Shown one piece after another: positions 7,676 through 14,451 of a stretch of 21,385 nt of DNA (position 1 is its first letter; each line of letters opens with the position of its first letter). Below the pieces are notes generated by a model that ran no database searches, was not told the DNA's origin, and saw nothing but the letters and a program-made list of their open reading frames with translations. The DNA is from a virus. The position numbers and the translations under genes were made by a program. The stretch is taken from the IMG/VR virus record IMGVR_UViG_3300002488_000038, positions 9,796 to 31,180 of that record; one strand, written 5' to 3'.

Positions 7676-8476
7676 ATGAATGATGAATTTTTAGCAGATT
7701 ATTTAGCACAACCAGCATTACAAGCTAGGTTTGGTAATTACGATAATTACAGAAATTATAGAATGCAAGGAGAAATGGCATCTGGAGTTCAAACAGTAGA
7801 TCAGGACCAGACATTAAAATCTACTGCTAAAAGTATAGTTCAAAAGAAAGTAGCGGATAACGTAGCTAAAAAATCAGGTTTGGCACAAATAGCACAATTT
7901 GGAGTGCTTCCTATGGCAGCTAATATATTAGGTGCTGTGTTACCAGCTGATCCTTACATGAATGCAGCTAGAGGTTATTTCGATCAAACTTACGGAACTA
8001 GTACAGACAGTATGGGTCGAATAGGTGAGGGAGATATTATGCAAGGTTACGGTCCTATTAGTGGAGGTTTTTTAAATATGATCACTGGAGGCAAGTACGG
8101 TGAGCCTACTACTGTTGGTTTAGATAAAGCATACACTAAAAGAATGAACACAATAAAAGAAATAGGAATACCTAGGTTACAAAAACAAGGTAAAGATATA
8201 TCTAATTTACTTAATAGATATAATGTACTTGCTGCTAGACAGATAAATGACAGAGTAAATCTTGATTTAATTAAAAAAGATATTGAAGCAGGAGGAAGCG
8301 GAAACATAAAAGATATAAAGAAAAGAATTAGTCCTAAAGTAAACTACACTACAAAAGACGACAACAGACAAAACTACCAAGGAGGCGGAGGAAAACCTGG
8401 ACCAGGTGATATGGATAAAGGAGTTGGTGGTCAAAGCATGGGACCTGGAGGACCAGGCGGACCAAGACGATCGTAA
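7676..8476 (+). CDS. Virion-associated protein with Gly-Pro-rich C-terminal tail
   Basis: 266 residues. The N-terminal half is helical with a hydrophobic stretch near residues 69-90 (IAQFGVLPMAANILGAVLP). A positively charged helical middle follows (about 150-230). Residues 233-266 form a Gly/Pro-rich tail with collagen-like triplets (GPG GPG GPR) and GGGGKPGPG, ending PRRS. The gene lies 3 nt after the structural protein and before small virion-type genes, so a particle or injected protein is likely. The tail is a plausible substrate for the prolyl-hydroxylase-like enzyme at 4061-4636, but that is speculation. No family is recognised. Confidence 0.6.
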   Translation: MNDEFLADYLAQPALQARFGNYDNYRNYRMQGEMASGVQTVDQDQTLKSTAKSIVQKKVADNVAKKSGLAQIAQFGVLPMAANILGAVLPADPYMNAARGYFDQTYGTSTDSMGRIGEGDIMQGYGPISGGFLNMITGGKYGEPTTVGLDKAYTKRMNTIKEIGIPRLQKQGKDISNLLNRYNVLAARQINDRVNLDLIKKDIEAGGSGNIKDIKKRISPKVNYTTKDDNRQNYQGGGGKPGPGDMDKGVGGQSMGPGGPGGPRRS

Positions 8477-8485
8477 TAAAATATT

Positions 8486-8650
8486 ATGGCAAAAATAAAT
8501 ATTTATATACCAGAACCTAAACCTACATATGAAGAATCCAATCAAAGGCAAATACTTGAAGCTTTAGATACTCTTAAATCACAATTGAATTTTTCTTTTC
8601 AATTTGATATGAAGAACGAAGTAGACACATTTAATTATTTTTTATCATGA
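8486..8650 (+). CDS. 54-aa conserved-looking microprotein
   Basis: The frame reads MAKINIYIPEPKPTYEESNQ, then a helix with QILEALDTLKSQLNF, and ends FNYFLS. It starts 9 nt after the previous stop, and its TGA overlaps the next ATG (ATGA at 8647-8650). This exact placement, plus the IYIPEPKPTYE motif, which I recall from other marine phages, supports a real gene. It has one short beta strand and one amphipathic helix and may be an oligomerising structural adaptor. The function is unknown. Confidence 0.7.
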   Translation: MAKINIYIPEPKPTYEESNQRQILEALDTLKSQLNFSFQFDMKNEVDTFNYFLS

Positions 8651-8982
8651 CCATACAATATAAAAATCAAGGTTTCGCTTTAGCAGGAGGAACCCTAACA
8701 ACTGTATTAACTATCGCTACCACAGCGGCAGCGATTGTAAAAAGTGTATCAATTACAAACACTAGTTCTGGATCTGTTGTTGCAACTTGTAAATTAAGAG
8801 ATTCTTCAGCTGGAGCTGACTTTACATTTTTTCAAAAATCAATGGCGACTAAAACAACTGAACAAGCAGCTAATCAAGTTTTAAATTTAGAAGGTGGAGA
8901 TGGTATAAAAGCACAAGGGACAGCTCAAGTTGAAGGTGTCATATCATATGCCTTGATAGATAGATCGCAGGAGAATGGCTAG
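8647..8982 (+). CDS. Small beta-rich virion protein
   Basis: 111 residues. The sequence alternates hydrophobic and small polar residues (TTVLTIATTAAAIVKSVSIT, VLNLEGGDGIKAQG, VEGVISYALIDRS), the look of a single beta-sandwich such as a head-decoration, head-fibre or tail-tube accessory protein in marine phages. It has no cysteine-rich or catalytic motif. Its ATG overlaps the stop of the 54-aa gene, and its 3' end overlaps the next microgene by 8 nt. A virion role is inferred from composition and neighbours. Confidence 0.65.
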   Translation: MTIQYKNQGFALAGGTLTTVLTIATTAAAIVKSVSITNTSSGSVVATCKLRDSSAGADFTFFQKSMATKTTEQAANQVLNLEGGDGIKAQGTAQVEGVISYALIDRSQENG

Positions 8983-9106
8983 GAAATTTAAATATTTTAC
9001 TCCAAGACCAAAACCTAGAAAACGTCCTGGCCGTCATAAAAAGAGATTAAATAAAAATGAGAAGCGTGACTATAAAAAATACAATAAGCAAGGTCGCGTA
9101 AATTAA
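8975..9106 (+). CDS. 43-aa highly basic microprotein
   Basis: The product is MARKFKYFTPRPKPRKRPGR followed by a Lys/Arg/Asn-rich helix ending GRVN. About half the residues are Lys, Arg or His and there is almost no acid. It begins 8 nt inside the upstream gene after AGGAG (8969-8973, unusually only one nt from the ATG) and ends in a TAATG overlap with the next gene. Its composition suits binding nucleic acid, for example inside the capsid, or an anionic surface. The overlaps and the recurrence of RPKPRKRP-type peptides in marine phages support a real gene. Confidence 0.68.
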   Translation: MARKFKYFTPRPKPRKRPGRHKKRLNKNEKRDYKKYNKQGRVN

Positions 9107-9651
9107 TGAATCTTGAAAGCATAGCTGAAAGAATCAAAAATATAAATATTCCCTTACAAGAAAAAGATATATTAAATTTTTTAAAAATAACTCGTAGATG
9201 GCCATTTAAAAATAATTTAGGTCATTCATCAATTGAAATGATAGACTCACTAGCAAGATTTCAATCGGAAAGATTTTTTGATATGAAAGGAGAGTTAATG
9301 TTTGATAAGTGGAAAGAATATTATGATAAAGGATTTACTTTTGTTTTAATAAATATTCTTGACCTTACAGAAGAGTTAAGAAACATAGATCATATTGTTA
9401 GAGAAGAAACTGGTTGGCATACGTGGGGAAATTTTTATCTTTCAAAACCAGGTAAAAAAGCAAGTTTTGACTTACATCAACATGAATATTCCGTTATAGT
9501 AAAACAAATCTATGGACAGTCTCATTGGCAAATAGGAGAACAAAAATTTGTATTGAAACCACAAGAAGTTTGTATTATACCTAAGAGAACAAACCATATG
9601 GTTTATAATAAAGATGAGGATAAATTATCATTAACTATAAACATTGAATAG
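9106..9651 (+). CDS. Cupin/JmjC-fold protein, putative 2OG oxygenase with altered metal triad
   Basis: 181 residues. The N-terminal 100 residues are helical. Residues 104-181 form a cupin barrel: WGNFYLSKPG, FDLHQHEYSVIVKQIYGQSHWQIG, LKPQEVCIIPKRTNHMVY and a final TINIE strand (spans separated by short loops). This follows the cupin_4/JmjC layout (H-x-D...Q-x-x-G-x-x-x-W...G-D-x-x-x-I-P-x-x-x-x-H). Here the H-x-D pair reads H124-Q-H126 followed by E127, and the distal ligand is H164. H-x-H-type triads occur in non-oxygenase cupins, so enzymatic 2OG chemistry is uncertain. The gene starts by TAATG overlap and opens the second accessory cassette. Confidence 0.68.
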   Translation: MNLESIAERIKNINIPLQEKDILNFLKITRRWPFKNNLGHSSIEMIDSLARFQSERFFDMKGELMFDKWKEYYDKGFTFVLINILDLTEELRNIDHIVREETGWHTWGNFYLSKPGKKASFDLHQHEYSVIVKQIYGQSHWQIGEQKFVLKPQEVCIIPKRTNHMVYNKDEDKLSLTINIE

Positions 9652-9659
9652 GACAAATT

Positions 9660-9860
9660 ATGAGTAAAGATATACCAACAATACCAGCAACAGCAATTGA
9701 AGTTGTTAAACATAAAAGAACTGGTAAAGTATATGCTGACAAAGCAGAGTTTGATGCAGATGTTGCTGATCCAAATACGGATACAACTGCAGAAGACTTT
9801 AGACAAGATTTAGAAATTAAGGTAACTAAGATAAGTTTAAAATCAGAAACTAAAAAATAA
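9660..9860 (+). CDS. Small conserved-looking protein, 66 aa, unknown
   Basis: The short, charged, soluble product is centred on VVKHKRTGKVYADKAEFDADVADPNTD, then EDFRQDLEIKVTKI. This phrasing resembles a small orphan family I recall from marine phages, but no function is attached to it. It starts 8 nt after the cupin gene with only a weak GGA upstream, and its TAA overlaps the ATG of the glycosyltransferase gene. Codon use and spacing match its neighbours. Confidence 0.65.
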   Translation: MSKDIPTIPATAIEVVKHKRTGKVYADKAEFDADVADPNTDTTAEDFRQDLEIKVTKISLKSETKK

Positions 9861-10795
9861 TGTTACCAAGAGGAGCCACGGAGCTACAACATGAGATGTT
9901 GAATAAATACGTCTCAAAAAATCTTTTAGATAAAGTTCAAATCTGCACATCAATACCAGGCAAAGTTCCTTTAGATCCAAACAAAATAAATTTATTGTGG
10001 CAAAAAAATTCTTTTGACCAAGGTAACCTACAAGAGTTTTTTGGTAACCCTGAAAGACATGATGAATATGATTGGTATGTTTTTAACAGTCATTGGAACT
10101 ATGAAAAATTTAGATATTTCTTTAATATACCACAAAGCAAATCTGTAGTTATTAAAAATGGAACTGATAATTTTCCAAAAAGAAAAGTATATAAGAAAGG
10201 TGATCCAATAAAATTAATACACCACTGTACACCTTGGAGAGGATTAAATGTTGTATTGGGTGCTATGCAAGAGATTGATGATCCTAACATAACATTAGAT
10301 GTTTACAGTTCTTGTCAAGTATACGGAGATGCATTTAAGGAGCATAACGATCATGAGTACAAACCATTATATGAACAAGCTGAGAAATTACCAAATGTAA
10401 ATTACATAGGCTATAAGCCAAACGAATACATCTTAGAACATATGACGGAATACGATATGTTTGTTTATCCAAGTATATTTGAAGAAACTTTTTGTGCTTC
10501 TGCACTAGAGGCTCTAGCAGCAGGAGTTCATGTTATTACTAACAACTACGGTGCATTATATGAAACTTGTGCAGAGTGGCCTGTATATATAAACTATAAC
10601 AATGATTACAAAACCATGGCTAAAGACACAGCTATGGCAATTAAAGTTGCTGCTAAATATCTACATGAAGATTTTATTCAAGAACATTTAGAAGAACAAC
10701 AAAAGTTCTATAAAAGATTTTACAACTGGAAAAAGAAAGCTATGGAGTGGGAAGGTTTTTTACAAGGAGCCATTAGTGAAAAATATAGCAAATAG
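9860..10795 (+). CDS. GT-B glycosyltransferase (GT4-like)
   Basis: 311 residues, short for the family, lacking an extended N-terminal domain. The N-terminal Rossmann half includes YDWYVFNSHWNYEKF and VVIKNGTD (about 70-103). The C-terminal half has HHCTPWRGLNVVLGAM (about 121-136) and NVNYIGYKPNEYILEHM. The nucleotide-sugar signature is YPSIFEETFCASALEALAAG, an E-x7-E pair at E209/E217, followed by VITNNYGALYE. The product should transfer a sugar from a nucleotide donor to an unidentified acceptor in the cytoplasm. No transmembrane anchor is present. It sits between two cupin/JmjC-fold genes and just upstream of a GT-A enzyme, suggesting a joint modification pathway. Confidence 0.88.
   Translation: MLPRGATELQHEMLNKYVSKNLLDKVQICTSIPGKVPLDPNKINLLWQKNSFDQGNLQEFFGNPERHDEYDWYVFNSHWNYEKFRYFFNIPQSKSVVIKNGTDNFPKRKVYKKGDPIKLIHHCTPWRGLNVVLGAMQEIDDPNITLDVYSSCQVYGDAFKEHNDHEYKPLYEQAEKLPNVNYIGYKPNEYILEHMTEYDMFVYPSIFEETFCASALEALAAGVHVITNNYGALYETCAEWPVYINYNNDYKTMAKDTAMAIKVAAKYLHEDFIQEHLEEQQKFYKRFYNWKKKAMEWEGFLQGAISEKYSK
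10764..10769 (+). promoter_or_regulatory. Shine-Dalgarno deciding a GTG start
   Basis: AAGGAG inside the end of the glycosyltransferase gene lies 6 nt before GTG at 10776. This supports GTG as the true start of the next gene. The nearby ATG at 10801 is in a different frame. Confidence 0.7.
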
Positions 10796-11234
10796 AGTTT
10801 ATGCGCCCTTCGATGACTTATCATTAGACTACAATAGCTTGTTTAGTCTTCTTTCAGATAATACATATGTAAGTAAAATATACGGTAATCCCACTAGTAA
10901 TAATCTTTTAAATAATAATTTTAAGGTACAAGATGTTCATTCAAATCCTTATTTCGATAGAATCTTAAAAAAAATTATACAAGAATTTAAATTATTCAAT
11001 AAGAAAATTGACATATATTTATTTTTAGGTATGCTTCAGGGTTCAAGTTCGCCAGTTCACACGGATCCTTATGATGTTTTATTATATAATTTATATGGAG
11101 AAACAATGTACATAATTGATAAAGAAAAATATTTTATTAAACAAGGTGAATTGATTAGAATTTTTAAAGGAGAAGTGCATCAGGGAATAAGTATTAATCC
11201 TAGAATAACATTATCCTTAGGAGTGTTTGAATGA
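10776..11234 (+). CDS. Cupin/JmjC-like 2OG-Fe(II) dioxygenase
   Basis: 152 residues, translated from GTG with a well-placed AAGGAG, overlapping the glycosyltransferase by 20 nt. The N-terminal half is helical. The C-terminal barrel shows GMLQGSSSPVHTDPYDVLLY, NLYGETMYIID, FIKQGELIRIFKGEVHQG and a closing TLSLGVFE strand. H95, D97 and H135 form a complete H-x-D...H iron triad, in contrast to the altered triad of the cupin gene at 9106. It is compact for a dioxygenase, close to a minimal barrel. A hydroxylase acting with the flanking glycosyltransferases is plausible; the substrate is unknown. Confidence 0.75.
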   Translation: MKNIANRVYAPFDDLSLDYNSLFSLLSDNTYVSKIYGNPTSNNLLNNNFKVQDVHSNPYFDRILKKIIQEFKLFNKKIDIYLFLGMLQGSSSPVHTDPYDVLLYNLYGETMYIIDKEKYFIKQGELIRIFKGEVHQGISINPRITLSLGVFE

Positions 11235-12073
11235 GTGTATACAAAAGACCATTGGTAGATGATTATCAAAAGAAAATAGAACCTATTTGGAAAGAAGATG
11301 CAAAACCAGTATCTGAACCAAGTAAGATAAGTTTGTTCGTAGCCACTCCCTGTCATTCAGAAGTATCTCTACATTATGTTCAAGCAATTATACAACTATT
11401 AAAGTTATGCAATTCCAAAAAGGTTAATATAGAATTTTCTATTATAAAATCTTCGTTAGTTACACAAGGTAGAAATTTATGTGTATCTGCATTTTTACAA
11501 TCTAATTGTACACATATGTTGTTTATTGATTCTGATATTTTTTTTCATGCAAACTCAATATTTAAGATGATTGATTGTGACAAAGAGATTATATCAGTTC
11601 CTTACCCACTAAAGTCTTTTATGTGGGATAAAGCTTTTGATTTAATTAAAAAGGGTAAGATAAAAAGTCCTGAACAATTAGCTGAAAGTATGAACACTTA
11701 TCCTATGAGAGTTCCTAATAATGAAGATATAAGGGTAAACAAAGGCGTTATAGAAGTTACTCATAGCCCAACGGGGTGCATGTTAATTAAGAGGTCAGTT
11801 TTTGATAAACTTATTAAAGCTTATCCAGAAAAAAAAATTGTACAAAATACTATTATAAATAGTGAAATGGTGCCTAGGAAGCATATGTGGAACTTTTTTG
11901 ACTGTTTACATGACCCTGTAGAAAAGACCTATCTAGGTGAGGATTTTGCTTTCTGTAAGCTTTGGAAGGACATAGGAGGCACATGTTATGCTTACGTGCT
12001 TGATGAGATCGTACATATTGGTGAACATCAATACTCAGGTAAATTCATCGATGAGTTGATAATTAATGCTTAA
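11231..12073 (+). CDS. GT-A glycosyltransferase (GT2-like)
   Basis: 280 residues. The N-terminus carries SLFVATPCHSEVSLHYV (the UDP-binding first strand, about 34-50). Then come RNLCVSAFL and the metal-binding D100-S-D102 in MLFIDSDIFF. SPTGCMLIKRSVFDKL (about 179-194) and YLGEDFAFCKLWKDIGG (about 234-250) are the acceptor-side and catalytic-acid regions of this group. The fold is that of inverting GT-A enzymes that need Mn2+ or Mg2+. The start overlaps the oxygenase gene by ATGA. A 45-nt gap with a strong palindrome follows, ending the cassette. Donor and acceptor cannot be inferred. Confidence 0.85.
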   Translation: MSVYKRPLVDDYQKKIEPIWKEDAKPVSEPSKISLFVATPCHSEVSLHYVQAIIQLLKLCNSKKVNIEFSIIKSSLVTQGRNLCVSAFLQSNCTHMLFIDSDIFFHANSIFKMIDCDKEIISVPYPLKSFMWDKAFDLIKKGKIKSPEQLAESMNTYPMRVPNNEDIRVNKGVIEVTHSPTGCMLIKRSVFDKLIKAYPEKKIVQNTIINSEMVPRKHMWNFFDCLHDPVEKTYLGEDFAFCKLWKDIGGTCYAYVLDEIVHIGEHQYSGKFIDELIINA

Positions 12074-12082
12074 AATGGTAAT

Positions 12083-12114
12083 ATTCTTCTTTTAGATCTA
12101 AAAGGAGAATTTTT
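12083..12114 (+). terminator. Palindromic hairpin with U-tract that also covers an RBS
   Basis: Positions 12083-12096 pair with 12097-12110: 14 pairs around the AGATCT centre, one of them a U-G wobble at 12088/12105. With a four-nt loop this leaves a 12-bp stem. Five T residues follow (12110-12114), the form of a rho-independent terminator. The right arm contains AAGGAG at 12102-12107, the Shine-Dalgarno for the ATG at 12119, so folding would hide it. It may terminate the accessory cassette partially, regulate the core gene, or be an RNase III processing site. Confidence 0.5.
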
Positions 12115-12118
12115 ATAA

Positions 12119-13120
12119 ATGATACACCTATTACCCTACGCACTAGCAGCATACGGTGGATATAAAGGATATCAATCAGCAAAGGATTCAGGAGCATCAG
12201 GCATCGGAAGATTATTTGGAGCCGCTACAGGTGCTTATACTGGATACTCTTTAGGGGCTGGTGGTATTGGTGCCTTTGGAAGTCCTACAACTCAAGCTCA
12301 GTTTTTACAAAGTCGACCAGCATTTTTAAGCTCAGGTATATTTCCACAAGTTGGTGGCGGACAAGCAGCAGTAAAAGGACCTAATCCAAAAAATTTAGGT
12401 GTAGATAAATTTGGTAATATGGTTGCAAATCCTAATTACGTAGCACCAGAAGCGAGTAGAACACTGTCAGAAACTTTATTAAAAAATGCTAAAGGTGAAT
12501 ATGATCCTTTAAAAATTTCTGCATTAGCTGGTGGTGTTCCATATTTAATGGGTGCGTTTGATCAAGCTCCAGCAGATATTTATATGCCAGGATATAATAT
12601 GAGTTACTTAGAACTTGCTAAGCAAAGGGGTAATTACAAATACATTGACCCGGCTACCGGACAAGAAAAAGAATACGAAGAAATTTACAAACCAGAAGAA
12701 CAAGGAAAAGGCAGTAGAAGAATGGGGCCATACTCTTTAGATGTTCAAAGATTATATAGAGGTGGTTTAGCCACTGTAAAAAAATTTAACGAAGGTGGTG
12801 TAAACTATTTACCATCAAAAATTTCACATGATGAAAATGATTCAACTAACTATGTAAGAGCCATGGGCTATGTTGAAGATGGATCAGGTGCAGGAGATAA
12901 AGACGAAGATACAATGTTAGCTCAATTAGCAGACGGTGAGTTTGTAACAAGAGCAGATGGAGTATTAGGTGCTGGTATCATTGCTGGAGGGAATCCTAAT
13001 AGCATGAAAGACATGAGAGAAAAAGGCGCACAATACTTCTACGAACAACAAAAAAGATACAAAAGAGTATTTGATTTATTGAAGGAGAAGAATGGCAACA
13101 GTACACAAAAAGAAAATTAA
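12119..13120 (+). CDS. Virion/ejection-module protein with LADGEFV motif
   Basis: 333 residues. The N-terminus is hydrophobic and Gly/Ala-rich (residues 1-55, YALAAYGGYKGY, GAATGAYTGYSLGAGGIGAFG), suggesting a membrane-active or glycine-zipper segment. The C-terminal third contains DTMLAQLADGEFVTRADGVLG (in two phrases, about 264-285) and ends in a charged helix (QYFYEQQKRYKRVFDLLKEK). The L-x-D-G-E-F-V-x-R-A pattern recurs in phage tail or internal proteins from many marine phages. The gene has a strong but hairpin-embedded RBS, and its end overlaps the next gene by 29 nt. A role in virion core or DNA ejection is inferred from context. Confidence 0.65.
   Translation: MIHLLPYALAAYGGYKGYQSAKDSGASGIGRLFGAATGAYTGYSLGAGGIGAFGSPTTQAQFLQSRPAFLSSGIFPQVGGGQAAVKGPNPKNLGVDKFGNMVANPNYVAPEASRTLSETLLKNAKGEYDPLKISALAGGVPYLMGAFDQAPADIYMPGYNMSYLELAKQRGNYKYIDPATGQEKEYEEIYKPEEQGKGSRRMGPYSLDVQRLYRGGLATVKKFNEGGVNYLPSKISHDENDSTNYVRAMGYVEDGSGAGDKDEDTMLAQLADGEFVTRADGVLGAGIIAGGNPNSMKDMREKGAQYFYEQQKRYKRVFDLLKEKNGNSTQKEN
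13082..13087 (+). promoter_or_regulatory. Shine-Dalgarno inside the preceding gene
   Basis: AAGGAG four nt before the ATG at 13092 supports a start 29 nt inside the upstream reading frame. Confidence 0.65.
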
Positions 13121-13559
13121 ACCGCTAGTCAACATACTACCTATCGAACCAAAAGACATTGAAAGATTTTGGCCATTAGCAGAATTTATGGTTGCAGAAG
13201 CTTTAGCTTTTTCTGGTAAATATGCAGATCCAGAATTTATTTTTAGAGAACTAAAAAAAGATATGATGCAATGTTGGATTATGTTTGGTTCAGATGAAAC
13301 TGAAGAGAACAAAGTTTTTGGTGTTTGTATTGGTAGAATAGCTGAACTACCTAATTATTCACAATATGAAATTACAATTTGTACTGGTAAGAGAAGAGAG
13401 TTTTGGGAAGATCAATTAATAAGAGAAGTAACTGAATTTGCTAAACACAACAAATGTAAACGTCTTAACATCATGGCAAGACCTGGTTGGGAAAGAGTTT
13501 CCAAGAAATGGGGATGGAAAAAAAGACATGTACAATTAGAGAAATGGATAGATAAATGA
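13092..13559 (+). CDS. GNAT-fold-like protein, positional counterpart of T7 gp13
   Basis: 155 residues. The pattern fits a GNAT-like alpha/beta fold: FWPLAEFMVAEALAFSGKY as the first helices, VFGVCIGRIAEL as the central strands, YEITICTGKRREFWEDQLI over the cofactor-binding turn region, and CKRLNIMARPGWERVSKKWGW at the end. The classic acetyl-CoA loop Q/R-x-x-G-x-G/A is not convincing. Size, and position just before a gp14-like gene, resemble T7 gp13 (138 aa). Whether it acetylates anything is open. It may be a virion assembly factor. It is tightly coupled: 29-nt overlap upstream and ATGA downstream. Confidence 0.58.
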   Translation: MATVHKKKIKPLVNILPIEPKDIERFWPLAEFMVAEALAFSGKYADPEFIFRELKKDMMQCWIMFGSDETEENKVFGVCIGRIAELPNYSQYEITICTGKRREFWEDQLIREVTEFAKHNKCKRLNIMARPGWERVSKKWGWKKRHVQLEKWIDK

Positions 13560-14443
13560 GTTTTTTTGGAGGAGGAAGATCAAGTGCACCTAGCACACCG
13601 TCTACGCAAACGCAAATAATGCGTGAAGCTCCTGGTATAGAGGAGAGAAAAATTGAATTGATGGATATCGCACGACAAGTTGCGAATAAACCAATAACGT
13701 TACCTTCAATTCAAGTTTCTCCATTATCAGGTTTAGAACAACAAGGTATTACACAAGCAGGAACTACTGGTGTAGGTGCTCCAGCAGTAACGTCTGGACT
13801 TGGTACTTTAGGTGCTGGTATAGGTCAAACTGTTTTAGCTGCACAAGCTCCAGGTCAAGCACAAATAAATCAATTTTTAAATCCATATCAAAGTTATGTA
13901 ACTGATGAAATTGGAAGACAAGCTCAGGTAATGCAAAATCAATTATCTGCACAAGCTGTTGGTTCAGGAGCATTTGGTGGAGGAAGAGAAGGTGTTCAAC
14001 AAGCAGAATTACAAAACAGAGCTTTAGAAGCTATGGGTAGAGCTAATCAACAAGGATTTACAACTGCGTTAGGAGCTGCACAAAGACAGCAACAAGTTGG
14101 TTTAGCAGCTGGTCAACAGTTAGGTCAATTAGGTCAAACTGCTGCTGGCATTGGTCAAGCTCAACAACAAATGGCTCAAGGAGATATTAATCAATTGATG
14201 CAAGCTGGTGGTGTTCAAAGGCAGTTAGCTCAAGCAACGTTAGATGCGCAAAGACAATCAACATTACAACAACAATATGAGCCTTACCAAAGAGCAGAAT
14301 TTTTAGCTAATCTTTATGCTGCTGGACCAAAAACACAATCGGGTGTTACTTTGGGAACTACACCGACTACAAGTCCATTAGCACAAGCAGTAGGAACAGG
14401 TATAGGAGCATTCGCAGCTTATCAAGGCTCACAACAGGCATAG
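13556..14443 (+). CDS. Internal virion (ejection) protein, gp14-like
   Basis: 295 residues, extremely Gln/Ala/Gly-rich. Residues about 100-245 form long helices: INQFLNPYQSYVTDEIGRQ, SAQAVGSGAFGGGREGVQQ and repeated GQQLGQLGQTAAGIGQAQQQ. The segment NPYQSYVTDEI...SGAFGGxREG recurs in marine phage internal virion proteins. The N-terminus (SFFGGGRSSAPS) and C-terminus (TGIGAFAAYQGSQQA) are flexible. Such proteins are expelled from the capsid and help form a channel across the cell envelope. Identification is by composition and motif. The order in the module matches T7 gp14 (196 aa), though this one is longer. Confidence 0.7.
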   Translation: MSFFGGGRSSAPSTPSTQTQIMREAPGIEERKIELMDIARQVANKPITLPSIQVSPLSGLEQQGITQAGTTGVGAPAVTSGLGTLGAGIGQTVLAAQAPGQAQINQFLNPYQSYVTDEIGRQAQVMQNQLSAQAVGSGAFGGGREGVQQAELQNRALEAMGRANQQGFTTALGAAQRQQQVGLAAGQQLGQLGQTAAGIGQAQQQMAQGDINQLMQAGGVQRQLAQATLDAQRQSTLQQQYEPYQRAEFLANLYAAGPKTQSGVTLGTTPTTSPLAQAVGTGIGAFAAYQGSQQA

Positions 14444-14451
14444 GAGATTAA

